A program made the position numbers and the translations under genes. Shown piece by piece: positions 12,333-24,100 of a stretch of 64,000 nucleotides of DNA. The notes beneath the pieces were generated by a model that was given only the letters and a program-made list of their open reading frames with translations, had not been told where the DNA came from and ran no database searches. The DNA is taken from NCBI RefSeq assembly GCF_009870125.1, contig NC_046681.1:13281001-13345000 (forward strand), given 5' to 3'. Position 1 is the stretch's first letter. Every line of letters starts with the position of its first letter. The DNA comes from Drosophila pseudoobscura. Its lineage: Eukaryota; Arthropoda; Insecta; Diptera; Drosophilidae.

Positions 12333-15300
12333 CTGGAAATAAGGAAAAGGTTTTAGAAACGGTTTTGTATAGAGAGAAGAGGGGTTAAATAGATGGATGT
12401 GAATGATCTGTGGTTTGGCCATGAAGAGTGGGGATCTGTCCCTTGTAATTGATTGGAATATTCCTTAAAAAATGCGAGAAATTAATCGTAAATGAAGGTA
12501 TATCATTTATTCTTCTCAGAGCTAACAGAATCGTATAAATGTTCTTTATAGAAAACTCTGAAGTATCTCTATCAAGAAAACAAGGCTCCATAGAATCTGT
12601 AAAACGTTTCCATAGAGGAATGGTTTTATGTCCTGAATGGAAAAAGTTCTCTGGATGAAGTAGAAACTGTACCTTGTACTAGTTTAAGATTCATTGGTTC
12701 AGAATTTGTTCTCCACTCTGTAATTCCCCCACAGATCATCTCAAGTAACCCCACATCTTTATGGGAGAGTCTCCACTTACCCGTATTATTATTATTATTA
12801 TTCGCTTCCACTCCGCTCAGCTGATCGAACATCGAATTCAAGGCCAATAGACTTCCACTGTCCGTAGTCGTGCCTCCAGTCGTTGCCTGTGGCGATGGCG
12901 ATTCGCTGTTGGATCTGGGACTCTCCCGTAGATTTCCGGCCGTCGAGTCCATGCTAAACTCCTTCTTCACGTTGATGTGCTGCCGCGGACTGGCCTCCAT
13001 TTCGCCATGATCCAGCTCCAAGGGTTCCGCCTTGATGGTCGGCGGTGCAGGAGGCGGCGGTGCTTGGGCTGGCGCTGGTGTGTCCGGTGTCCTTCGGGGT
13101 GTGGCCTGCTGTCTATCCGGCGTATAGGCGGACTCCACGCGGCTGGCGCTGCTCGATTCGCTGGCACTGCGATCGCGCGAGGCGTAGGAGGAGCGCAGCA
13201 GGTGCATGGCATGGGCATCCATCAGGGGCTTTGTGTAGTCGCTGCTATCGTCGATCCCCAAGCGCTTCAGGATGCTGGCGCCCAGAGGTGTGCCCATATC
13301 GGAGTATCCTCCCCCTCCGCCGGGGTGCAGGCCTCGCGATCCCCTCGACTCGAAGCTCTTCTCGATCAGCTGCTCCAGGGCATTCAGCACGGATGGCGGC
13401 TTCTCGCCCGTCATCCCAGGACTCGGCAGGCGATCCATCGACTGGCTCTGGCCATGCGGACGCCTGGGGGGTATGGGTATGCTGTCGCCCAGGCACTTGC
13501 GTATGTGCTCCACAAACAGAGCCGTCTCGATCTTGCTGCCACACTTCTCGCAGGTGATTTTCGTGGCGGCAGCAAAGTCCCTCAAGGGCTTCAGGGCCGA
13601 GTCCAGACTGGAGTTGGAGCCGGAACGCTCCAGTTCAAGGAGTTTCCTCACCGGCAAAGATTTCTTGCGCTTCTCGTTGCGTGTCTGACGCCCCCGTTTG
13701 GAGTTCACTGCGGTGGCTCCTCCTCCTCCTCCTCCTCCTGCAGTGGCAGGCGGTGCCGGTGGCGAGACCGAAGAGGACGAGGACATGGTCGATGGAGACT
13801 CCTTGTAGTGCGACTGCTGGGCCATGTGGGTGCTTAGATCCTTGAGCGTGGAGAACGCCTGATCGCACACCTTGCACGTGAGCACCGCACTGACGCTGGC
13901 AGACGCTGTGGGGCCACCACTGCTAGCCGCCGGAGGAGGCGCTGCTGGGCCTCCCTCCCTGCCGTTGGGTGCAGCATTGGGTCGCTCGCGCTCGTCTCCC
14001 GACTTCCAGGAGATGATCTGCTCCTGGGATATGATGTTCGTGTAGTGCTGCGTCTCCTGCATGTGGCTGGTCATCTCCGCCAGCGAGCGGAAGCTCTGTC
14101 CGCACCACATGCACTTGAGGATCTGTCGCGTCTGCTCCGCCCCCTTGCCCAGCCACACGTCCTGGCCGCGCACCAGCTTCCGGGGCAGCGGCATCGTTTC
14201 CTTGATGAGCATATTCAGCTCCGATTTGGAGGAGTTCGAGGAGGTGGTGGAGGTGCTGCTGCTGCTGGAGCAGGCCGACGTGGAGGTGGACGTGGGCACG
14301 CGGGTCATCGGCTGATTCCCTGCCCCGACTGCGGCGGCGGAGGAGGGTGAGGGTATCTGCACGCCACAGTGCTGCGTCTCCTTCATGTGGGTCGTGAGGC
14401 TGGCCAATGTGGCAAAGCTCTGCTTGCACCACACGCACTTGAACACGTCCTTGGCGGCATCCGCGCCCTTGTTCAGCCAATGGGACTGCCAGGCGCTGTG
14501 TCTTCCCCCTGCTCCACTGCCTCCTCCCGCCGAGCCGGATGCTGTCATACTCCTGTGGCTGCTGCTGCTGCCGCTGCTGCTGCTCGCTGGCGGTGGCGTC
14601 TCCAGGCGGCTCATTTCGCTCATCTTCTCCAGCGCCTTGGTGGCCTCACTGGGCGCCATCTTCTTGGCCGCCACTGCCGCCAGGTAGGGATTCAGGGGTG
14701 GCACCCAACTGCCCGGCGGGAGCGGGGATTTGTAGTCCGTGGCTCGTGGCAGCTTGCGGACAGGGGAATCCCTCTCTCGCTCCTCCACCGTCGTCTGTCG
14801 CTTCCTGGCGCTCACCGACAGATCCAGGGGTCCATTGTCGCCCGATTCCGCCGGCTCTGGTTCCGGCTCGGGCTCCTCCTCATCGCTGGCCATCACCTCC
14901 GCCTCCTCGCTGGCGGGTCTCTTTCGGCTAAAATCCAGTGCCGGGGCCTCCTCCTCGGCCACCATGCTTCCGGGTGAGCCCATTCCGGCCGCCTGTTGCG
15001 TCGCCTGCTGCACCAGTGAGGCCGCTGCCGCCAGAGGATTCGTCAGCAGCAGGTGATTCTGTTGTGCAGCCGCCAGGTATGCGGCCATCGCTGCCGACTG
15101 CGGTGGCAGCAGTGCCGCGGCAGCTCCTGGCGCCAGTGTGGCCGTCAGTGGCAGTCCCACGGTGGGGGAGGTGGGCGTGTGCGTAGGCGTGGGTGTGGGC
15201 GCCGGCGTGAGGCAATCATTGGCGGAGCAGTGCGACTCATTCGACGGACACCGGCCATCGCCCGGCGCCGCGCCCGCAGAGGCATTCGATTCGCGGGACT

Positions 15301-16580
15301 GGCAGCGCGGACTGGCCAATTCGCTGGAAAGGATTCGAAGGGAAAGCGGGGTTTAAATGGAGGTACTATCAGGGAAGGAAGGTTCTTTATTGGAATACAT
15401 GGAAGTGGGAGCAGATATTCCTCTACAGAGGCGAAAGGTTCGTATATTTTTCCTTTATTTCCTCATCATATAATCCCATAAGATCTCTTCTACTAAGATC
15501 TATTGTTAGGAACCTTTTCGGGACACCAGCAGGTGTGCTGATTGGGAAATATACAGTTGGAAGTCTTCTTCATAACCTAGACATTATCTTCAGGAGTATA
15601 TTTCGATTCTACGATCTTAATAGGAATCCCCAATGCAGGTTCTAGTAAAACTTTTTCAGGAAAACTTCTTCACCTACAAAACAAAGTAAACTTTCCTTCG
15701 AAACTAGAACCCTCTTAGTTTCTTCTTAGTCACAGTTCCATAAAATTTCTATAATTTCTAACCACTTTTCAAAGTAATTATAATCCATATCATCATTAAG
15801 TAATACTCTCTTGTATCTACTGTTCTCTAGACACGTCTTCTCAGTATCAATCTATCATTTACTCGACTCTTTTCTTCACTGAGAAACAAGTATTTCACTT
15901 GAGTTATAAAATATAATTAATGATATTTCATTTCAAATTATAATCTATAATGTATGCAATTTTCCCAACTATAAAACTATAATTATTTCCTAAACTGAAT
16001 CTATGCTTTTCTTTCATATATTCCATAAATAAATCTAAGTTTTTATTTCTAAAAAAATAATGCCAATCTTCACTGAAGAAATCCCCTGTAGGTGGTTAAA
16101 AAACACTTCCTCTGAACACTAACTCTTTTTTAATCAAATCTATAAACTTTCTTCTATAAAAAAAAGCTCCTGACATTCCCATAAACCCAACACAGAGCAG
16201 GACACTTCTACACCTTCGTATTTCCCTTGAAAAAATCTCCAAAAATAAACACAAATAACATTTTTTATCAGCTGCCCCAACAATTCAAACAAAATATTCC
16301 ATTTAAATTCTCATTCGTCAAATATTTCCCCATCAAATAATTATCAAAAACAAAACTCAACTTTGAACCGAAACAACATTAAATTGTTCCCCAGAAAAAA
16401 AACAAACAAACTTTAAGCTTCGCACACAGACATTCCACAAAACTCTGATGCCACATTCCACAAGCATAAAGGAGACGGGGAGAGGAAGGGGGGAGGGGGG
16501 GGGGGGGCAGCACTCTACACTCACCTTGCACTCAATGCCTGGCGATAGATCTCCAGCATGACAGCCTCGTGCAGCATCAT
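11758..16580 (-). CDS. tio: Teashirt-family zinc-finger transcription factor, probably tiptop
   Basis: Spliced gene on the minus strand: exons 16580-16525, 15323-12781 and 12332-11758 join in frame to 1,057 residues. The N-terminus reads MMLHEAVMLEIYRQAL. Visible modules in order: an ALDFSRK motif (147-153), an acidic E/P run, the CtBP-binding motif PLDLS (184-188), and three widely spaced Teashirt fingers of form CX2CX12HX5H (C315/C318/H331/H337, C423/C426/H439/H445, C502/C505/H518/H524). A C2HC cluster follows (C610/C613/H625/C629), then a last C2H2 finger in exon 3 (C956/C959/H972/H977). The protein ends KYTELAKQLSSKNA. Family members are nuclear repressors that specify trunk, eye and appendage identity with Hox and Hth. 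The length and extra C-terminal finger favour tiptop over its paralogue teashirt (known for three fingers). The family is certain; the choice of paralogue is inference. Confidence 0.88.
12333..12780 (-). other. tiptop intron 2 (448 bp)
   Basis: Short intron bounded by GTAAGT (12780-12775) and TTTCCAG. Its AT content is sharply higher than that of both flanking exons. The frame of exon 2 remains open for about 150 bases into it, which is fortuitous. Confidence 0.82.
12781..15323 (-). CDS. tio: tiptop coding exon 2 (main exon, three Teashirt fingers)
   Basis: This 2,543-nt exon runs from acceptor TCCTTTCCAG| (first base 15323) to donor |GTAAGTGG (intron starting at 12780). It encodes residues 19-867, with PLDLS, the three widely spaced fingers, a C2HC cluster, and Ala/Ser/Pro-rich linkers. 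It ends in a run of six Asn encoded by an imperfect AAT repeat just before the donor. GC content and third-position GC are far above the flanking introns. The reading frame stays open past the donor to 12626, but that tail has AT-rich, non-biased codons and should be intronic. Confidence 0.87.
15324..16524 (-). other. tiptop intron 1 (1,201 bp)
   Basis: AT-rich intron between the GT donor at 16524-16523 and the AG acceptor at 15325-15324. Seventeen bases inside the donor the minus strand has a C-rich tract; the plus strand has 13 consecutive G at 16495-16507 preceded by further G runs. The remainder (15,350-16,440) is low-complexity A/T DNA with no coding signal. Confidence 0.8.
16525..16580 (-). 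CDS. tio: tiptop coding exon 1
   Basis: This 56-nt coding exon begins with two adjacent ATGs (16580 and 16577) in a CACAAA context and encodes MMLHEAVMLEIYRQALSA plus two bases. It ends at a consensus donor (AG|GTGAGTG, intron starting at 16524). The phase matches the acceptor at 15323, giving the junction ALSA-S-ELASPRC. The short conserved N-terminal exon is characteristic of insect teashirt/tiptop genes. Either ATG could be used. The second lacks nothing in context and would shorten the protein by one residue. Confidence 0.85.
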
Positions 16581-17640
16581 TTTGTGGCAGCAATTATTTT
16601 TGGGGTTTCACTTTTCTTTCAAATATTATTTATTTCTTTATATTTAGAACTATTTAAGATTACTGTTGTTTGGTAATTAATTTCGTCGCTGCCATTGATA
16701 GCGTTCTGTTCGCTTCGGTTCGGTTCGGTTTTTTGGATTTGTTTGTGTCACACTTTTTCGAAAAACATATGCGAAAAAAACGCGTTGAATTTTATTTTTG
16801 TTCGCCTCAAGAAATTTGAAATTCTTAAGCACAGAGCGGGGGGGCGGCGTGGGGTGGGTAGGCACAGGCAGAGCCAGCGGCAGAGGCAGAGCCTTTCCTC
16901 ACTCGTACGTGTGTGTGTGTGTGTGTGAACGTGTCAGTTTCGTGTTGAGCTTCTATCAAAAACACACACACGTCAAATAAATCAAATGTCACAATGGCAA
17001 GGGCCAGGAACCACGGGGCTGAAGAGGAATGGAGGGAGGGAGGGGGGGATAACGACAACGACGACGGCGACTGATGACGAACGCGTATCAATGTGTGCGT
17101 GCGTGTGTGTGTGTGTGTGTGTAGTAGTTGTTGTTGCGGTCAAACTGCCGCCAATTCCAAGCAGAAGCAGCGACAGAGGCAGCACCAGCAGCAGGCAGCA
17201 GCACTTCCTTCTTCTCGTCCACCCATACACTTTCACCAACAACAGCTGCGTGTGTGTGTGTGTGATGGCTATTAATTTAATGTTTATTAATATTATTTAT
17301 TTCGGTTTCTGGCACGATTTTTATAGGATTTTTTAGTTGTTTGCTTTGCGACTAGAATTTAAGTTCGGTTCTTTTTTTCGTTGATTATTTTGTGTGTGTT
17401 TTGTTTGCTGATTGACAAGCGCGTTCTTGTTTGCAATGTGTCGTCTAGCACCCGAGTACCGTTACAAGCGCCACTCTAACTGTGATTGTCGCCACCGCTG
17501 TGATTTCGGGCGATTAAAAACGCTACAATCAGCAGCGACATGATGTCTACGCTCAGCCGAACGAAAAGAGACAGACGTCTTTCGTTGTCGACGCGGAGCT
17601 GACAGCAGCACAAGCAGGCAGCAGGCAGCAGCAGCAGCAG
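16581..17640 (-). other. tiptop 5' flank, probable 5' UTR and promoter region
   Basis: No further coding exon was found upstream of the exon 1 ATG. The stretch contains TG repeats at about 16909-16927, 17102-17122 and 17250-17263, a GAGGGAGG run near 17030-17050 and CAG-rich sequence at 17160-17205. I could not pick a transcription start: no TATA box plus initiator at proper spacing was convincing on the minus strand. The 5' UTR is probably AT-rich near 16590-16850. Confidence 0.4.
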
Positions 17641-18095
17641 CAGCAACGACAGCCAGCAGCGGCAGAGCATCAGAGAGAGAGCAATCAAACTGAGAGATAG
17701 ATTGCAGCAGAAAGCGTGAGAGAGAGAGAGAGAGCGAGCGAGAACAACAGAACGGACGTTTTCCCCATTAAATTGATATATTGAGAGAGCGAATGATAGA
17801 GGGAAGATAAAACGCATGCGCTGGCTGGCTGTTCGGCAGCAGCTGCAATGCTTGTGTCGGAAGAACGCTGTTATTGCGCTGAGAGGGGGAACCAAACAGC
17901 ACTGTTATGGCCTGTGAGAGCACTTCCTCACCTGTGTGCGAAATTCTGTGAGAGCAGGCTGTGAGAGCGGGCTTCGCGAGAGCATGAGGGGGAGTTGTTT
18001 CTGGCAAAGAACTGCAATGGCCCTGAGAGCCATAATTGCAATGCTTTACAGCCAGGCGAAAGAGAGATAGAGAGAGAGAGAGAGAACTTTGCCGG
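17640..18095. promoter_or_regulatory. GAGA/PHO motif cluster, Polycomb-response-element-like
   Basis: About 1.1-1.5 kb upstream of the tio start codon there are more than ten GAGAG motifs, including long runs at 17716-17735 and 18060-18088 and many isolated copies between. The same few hundred bases hold Pleiohomeotic-type sites: GTTATGGC at 17904-17911 (GCCATAAC on the minus strand), ATGGCC at 18017-18022 and GCCATAAT at 18029-18036. A Zeste-like CGAGCG lies near 17734. GAF, PHO and Zeste sites together are the recognised composition of fly PRE/TREs, and Teashirt-family loci are plausible Polycomb targets. The motifs are seen; the function is inferred. Simple GA expansion is the alternative explanation for part of it. 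Confidence 0.45.
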
Positions 18096-20237
18096 AGAGC
18101 ATGTGGCGTGTGTGACAGGTGTTTGTGTGTGGGGGCCGGTCTGGCTGCTGTCTGTGTCTGTCTCTCTCTCTGTATGGGTGGAAGTTGTGTTTGTATTGCA
18201 GCTGGTCAAAACGATTGAGCACTGGTGGGTGGGCGGTCGGGGGTGTGACGGGGTAGTGGGAGACCACGCCGACGGCGCTGCTCGCGTCGCTGTCGCTTAA
18301 ATCAAGGTTATTTATTGAAATTGAAAATGAAGCAATGCAGCGGCAGGGGGGCAGGGAGGGCTGGGCAGGACTAGGGCGGGTGATGGGGTTTCGCCACACG
18401 CATTGCTAAATGTTAAAGAGTTGCCACCACAGCCCGATAAAGTGAATTAATGCTTTTTTTTTTTGCATTTGACTAAAAGTTTTCTCCCCTCTCTCTCTCT
18501 CTGTCTCTCCTCCTCCTTTCACCCAGAAATGCGTGAGCCCGGGAGGGAACAATTGTTGCATGCACCGTAAAAGGAGGACAAGAGGAATGTGTGGCATGGA
18601 TGAGGATGAGATTTCTGTGCGTAAAGATGGAAAGGGACAGCGGGCGGCTTTTACGGTGGTCTTAGAAGATTTCCTTCAGAAATGGAGCTTTTCTTTCAAA
18701 GGGTAACCTTTTCCATTTTCCGCTGGCCTTCTCCCACGCCCTGCCTTTCTTTTCTTATCGCTCTCCCTACTATAATTATTTTCCGATATTTGTGCGCAGA
18801 CAGCCATTACGCATCTTTATTAGTTTCTGTTTCGTCTTCGAAGCGTTTCAAAAGCATCAAGACGGGGAAAATATAAAAGAGGAAAGCTAATTTTAGACGC
18901 CGAAGAGTTTGGTACCCTTAAGGATCCATTCGTTCTACGTAGAATATAGGATATAATCATAAGATAAGGATACATTTTATCGGAATCACCATTTTAACAG
19001 AGTTATCTTTCGGAAGAAAGATTTAGAAATATAAAAATATATAAGAAACAATTTCTTAGACATACAGATCCCTTTCTCTGTCCATTAAATACGTTTACCC
19101 AGTGCGAATTACCCCTTTGAAAGAGTATAAAAAGCATTCTTAGAATTTCTTCCTTGTTCCTCTTCCACTGTTCCACTAAAACCAAACCCCAAATAAGGTT
19201 AAGTATACGCAGCGTTGCATTTTATGTGTGAAACAGGATTCGCAAGGCTTTCCGTTGGCTTGCATTGAAATCCATATTAGTTTGGCATTAGGAAAACTCC
19301 CATGCATATATAACCCTTTAATTTTATGCGTTCTACTTCTTCGCTTTGGGATTTGCAGCACCCCCAGCCCTCTGCTGCGGTCCACCCCCTGGCCTTTCGA
19401 CCATCAATAGAATATGTATATCTGACTGAAATCGGATTGACAGGCGCTCGAATATCGCGACACCTGACAATTGTGGCCAAAATGCAGCGCCAACTGCTGT
19501 CACCCATCAAAACTTGGACACGCTCTGCGGATTTCTCTCTCTCTGTGTGTGTATGTGTGCGTTTTGCTCGCTTTTTTTTGGGGGGGGGGGGGCTTTTTTG
19601 TGGACTAGAAAAGTGACATAACGGAATGCTGGCTAGCCCCACTTTTGGGGGCTGCAGCATTGTGGCAAATGGATAGGTGCATTGGGTGGAAGGTTACGCC
19701 GAAGGACGTGTGGGTGGTTTATTTTTTGTGTTTATTCTAAAGAAATAATTCCAATGCGTACAGTAATTTGATAGCTTCTTCCTCCTTAAATATTCCCATA
19801 CTTTTTTTCAGTAACCAAAATGTAATCATCCACCTGAATTTTGTTTGTTTTATTTCCCTTCATCTGCCATGATTACTCATACTCTCACTTGCCCCCTTTG
19901 CCTTCCACTTCACTCACGAGATTGTTGCAGCACTGCAGGCAGACCCATCCACTGGAAGCTGCCAATTCGCTGCCACAAAATGTCATGTATCGCGTCCGTT
20001 TTTCTATTGCAGTAGCACAAAAAAAAACAAGAAATAAAAATTGGTCGAGCCCTCTCCACTCCCCATAAATGTGAGGCTTTTTGTTGTTGTTGTTTAGGCA
20101 GCGGTTAACGTCCACAAATCGAATTGACACACGGATTTTTATCACAAGTTGCAACTTCGCAGCGATCCCAACCTCCTGCCCCCTCCCAGTGCCAGTGCCA
20201 TCTCCTGTCCATCTGTCAAAAAATGCAGAATGCAAAA

Positions 20238-20462
20238 ATGTCCCCCAACACCTCACAAGCGAGGCAGCGCCTGATGACGGACATCCAGACGGGGCATCCA
20301 GACGACACCGAGAACAACCGGAACGACTATAGCGACGCCACCATAAAAATCCAGGCGCCAGTTGTTCCTCTCTCCCTCCCCTGCCAATTTCCCCCTTTTT
20401 TAAATTTAGATGCAGATACTATAAAACTCTCAGATACATTCTGCACATGGATACAATTTTGA
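20238..20462 (+). CDS. Candidate coding segment, 74 residues, unknown
   Basis: From an ATG in a good fly context (GCAAAAATG) the frame encodes MSPNTSQARQRLMTDIQ and continues polar and acid-rich to about 20355. It has strongly G/C-ending codons for about 40 residues, then degenerates into Pro/Ser/Phe-rich sequence before the stop. The pattern would suit a short exon whose 3' boundary lies near 20355, but no good donor is visible there. The frame is open upstream to 20124. No homologue is recognised; chance is a serious alternative. Confidence 0.18.
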   Translation: MSPNTSQARQRLMTDIQTGHPDDTENNRNDYSDATIKIQAPVVPLSLPCQFPPFLNLDADTIKLSDTFCTWIQF

Positions 20463-20533
20463 ATGGCATCTGAGAGGAGAAGGAGCACACGGTAGCATTG
20501 AGGAGGAGTCAAAAGTTAAATAGAATCTATCCA

Positions 20534-20569
<36 letters not shown>

Positions 20570-20827
20570 TGCAGACACACAAAAAATATTGTTTTCGGCA
20601 ATTGTTTATGAGTTGTGGTTAAAAGTATCTGTCAGAATTTTAGGTAAATTTTTGTGCACAGCCGCGGGTGGTTTTTTCCCCATATTCTCATCCCCTCTCC
20701 CTTGAATGGAGATTGCAATTAATTTTGTTACAGATGGGTTACCATCCAGGAGAAGGTTGCATGCCCCACATGACATCTTCTCCTTCCCATCAGCAGTGCG
20801 AGATGTGTTTCTGTGTAACTTTAAGAT

Positions 20828-21130
20828 ACGTTTAAGGCTTTGTTTTTTAAAGCACTTTGGCATATAAAATATATATTTCAGTTACCATTTTTAATCGATT
20901 TTTTATAAAAAGAAACTATTCCAGTTTAAAGATATTTTTCTGGATAACTTTTTAACACTCTAATAGTAGTTTGTAGACATTGTTTAAGGTATTGTTTTTT
21001 AAAGTTCTCTGAGAATAATTTTTAATAATAAATTAATAATATATTTCAGTTACCATTTTTAATCGATTTTCTATAAAAAAAAATTATATTTAATGGATAA
21101 CCTTTGATAATAATTTGTGGATATTTTTAA
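20828..21130 (+). repeat. Tandem duplication of ~150-170 bp
   Basis: Two diverged copies share, in order, TTTAAGG(C/T)(T/A)TTGTTTTTTAAAG (20831 and 20983), TTTCAGTTACCATTTTTAAT with CGATTTT (20876 and 21044), then TATAAAAA and GGATAAC near the end. The offset between copies grows from 152 to 168 bp, so indels have accumulated. The sequence is AT-rich and non-coding. Confidence 0.7.
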
Positions 21131-24100
21131 AGATTTTTCTATGATTTTTGATGATGAAAAAATATGTTTTAGAAATATGCTTTTTTTAAATTTTCTAGAT
21201 ACATTAAATTTTAATATTATTTTTACTCTTTTTGTAGGACCTAAATTTTGCCAGCACTAATAATTGTATTTTTTAATATTTTCCCATCAATTTCCGTTCC
21301 AATATTTAAGAAAACTTTCTTTGAAATTCAATAAAATTCCCGAAAATACCTATCAATTGGCTTTGTGTGAAATCCCTTGGTAAAACAATTTCACTGCAAG
21401 TTATACTCCACACAACCACAACTTATAGTCACATTATGGAAAGCTTAGCAAACATTTCGCCACCATTCATCAAACAGCAAAAGGATACCCAAGGATGCGT
21501 TCCGTCTGGCAGAATCCCGAATCCAGAGTCCCAGACAAAAACACAACTCAAAATACAATTCATCTGCATAAACATTTGTGGAGCAATTGAAAAACAAACA
21601 GAACGAACGAATGAATGAATGAATGAAGGAACAGCAGCCGTACAGAGCCAACAACTACAAGACAAATAACACCCCAAACCCCCACAGGAAAAAAAATAGA
21701 GAGAACATGAACACGCCCAAAATGCATGTGAGTGATGCAGAAGAGTAGATGAATTGCCATCTGTAGTCCCCCCACCCCCAACGCCTCATAAGCCCAAGTG
21801 CCCCGCCACCCATCTATCGCTGAACAAATTAACAGGGACATCCACACAACATCAAGGACTGTTGAAGAGTTGTGTGTGTGTGTGTGTGGGGGGGTGTGGT
21901 GTGTGACCATTCATCAAGCCACCAAAAATGCCAACGACAATGTGTGTGTGTGTGTGAGTGGAGGGGTGTCCTGGAAGGATAGTTGTGACCGTTAACTATG
22001 CAATTGCCATTGCCAAAAAACAATGAAAGGACGAAAGCCAGGAAGCAGGGAAAGTTTTTGCCCCCCCTCCCCTCCTCGCCCAGTGTGATGAAATTCAAAT
22101 GGTGGAGAAAAGCGTGCAGCAGAGATGGTGGGGCATATGCATCGCACATAACGAGCCCAAAACACTAAACTCCAAAACTGAATGAATGAGTGTCAAGTGT
22201 GATATATCACCGCAAAAACAAGACCATAAGCATGAGTGATAAACGCTGTTGAGCTTCGGTTAGCGCACTGCAAAACACACACACACACACATAGATACGC
22301 ACAAACACACACACACTCGCACAGACTCGCTCGTACTCGCACATATGAAGGCAGTCATAGACATGTCAACATGTTGATGATGGTAACTAACTAGAGCAAG
22401 AGCTACAGCTACATCCCAGAGAAGGAGAGACTGGCTGCTGGTGGAATGTTTTGGATGCTAAGGACAGAGAGAGCCAGTGGCACTACCATCCAGAGGCCGG
22501 AGCCAAAGCCGAGGCGCGATAAAGCGATGAGGACAACAGCCAGAGGTGGCATGGCTGACAGTCAGAAGGGGACCGGAGCCGCCTCTACCCATAGTAGAGG
22601 GAGGGAGTCATCGCAGGCAGGCAGGCAGCTCTAAACACATTCAAAGTGCTGCACAGTGGTTGAAAAACGTTTGGGAATTACCAAAGACTAAACAATTACC
22701 AAAAAGCTGTTCTGCCTTCTTGACAGAGGGCACGAATCTGAGTCGGTCCCCAGAATCTAGCAACAAAATACACAGTCCTTGAGGATTGGTATTACCATTG
22801 GTTATATCTGATGGTTAAAATGAGGAAAATACCCATTAAAACGAAGGGTTCTATGGTTTACAGATTGGGCTTTCATTTCAGAAGATTTCGATTTAGAAAA
22901 TTGTTATTTTTGCGCAGAGAATTGAGGATCTGTTTCTCTGAAAAACTTAGACAGAGAATCAAACAGTTCTTAAGGAAGTGCTATGAACTTAAACGTTTCC
23001 ACTCCGCTTCAAAGACTGACATGCCTCCCCACAACGTCTGACATTCCATTGCCATTCAAATTCATTTCATCTTTGAACCACTGTTTGTGCCCTGTGAAAT
23101 GTTGTGTGCAACATACTGCGGCAATCACATGTGATGAACTGCAAAATGTCACAAAGCGGGAATGGGTTTTGAAGCGAATGTCGGGGACGAGGTTTTTGGA
23201 ATAGAGGAACGCCGCTGTGGCCGCTGTGTGTGATGCTCTCTGATGGCCGCCTGTCCTCCAGTTATTCCTGTTTGCTGTTTGCTGTTCTTGTTGTTGTTTT
23301 TGGACACAAAAAGGCGTCAAGGCGTTTAAGCCGAAAACAAAAACTGGCAACTAGGAATTCATTGGCCAAAAACAATGCAATTAATTTCACTTACCCGTCA
23401 CCACCGTCGCCGTCACACAGTCATCGTGAATGATGATGCTGCTGCTGTCCGTCTGTCTGTCCGTCCACTGGAGTGTTTGCATCTACACCGTGGAAAACGG
23501 AGTACTTTTCGGTGGGGATCTCCACACATATGGCTCGTGGTTTTTGCCGAGTGTAGTGTCTGCCCTGTTCCAAATCCAGTTGCAACTTTATACACTCGTC
23601 CAAAACTCCAAAGCGAAGCGGAAGTGTCAACGAGGCGAGGCCTTTCCACTGGCACGAGTGGAGTAGAGCGAGCGGTGATGAATTTCATAGTTGTTGATTT
23701 TATGATTGCCTGTTGTCGGTTGTTGCTTGTCGGTTGTAGCTGTTGTCGGTTACTGTTACTGCTCTCTGGCTGGTTATTCTGTTGGTTAGCCATCACTTTG
23801 AGCCGAGAGCAGCCACTGTGGAGACTGGAGGAGACTGGGGGCCGTTCGGTTCAGTCTCTCACATGTGCCTTGACTTTTTACAATTGTCAACTTCAAGTTT
23901 ATTGCTGGTTCCAGCCTGCTGGCTGTTGTTGCTGTTGTTTCTGTTGCTGCTGCTGCTGTTCTCTGTTCTGTTGCTATCCTTGTTGCTGTCAACATCAGTT
24001 TTAGTTTTCTGTGTTTTTTTTTCATTACCCACTAATCGGAGATCCCTGGGGTGTTATGGATTCTTGGGAGTGTATGCAACAGGTTATTTTTTATTTTTAG

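Noticed and set aside
12626..12780. Continuation of the tiptop exon 2 frame past 12781
   Set aside because: A consensus GTAAGT donor stands at 12780-12775, codon bias collapses there, and the phase joins precisely to exon 3 at 12332.
12977..15481. Several plus-strand frames of 80-286 codons across the tiptop exon
   Set aside because: They are antisense shadows of a GC-rich coding exon, rich in Arg, Cys and Trp with no family resemblance.
16357..16593. 78-codon minus-strand frame overlapping tiptop exon 1
   Set aside because: It is out of frame with the conserved MLHEAVMLEIYRQAL peptide and reads through the splice donor.
16909..16927. Regularly spaced short repeats considered as CRISPR-like
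   Set aside because: The window is animal DNA; all arrays are direct-tandem micro- or minisatellites without unique spacers.
23375..24004. 209-codon plus-strand frame with many Cys
   Set aside because: The Cys and Leu runs come from TGC/TTG/CTG triplet repeats; there is no motif or splice support.
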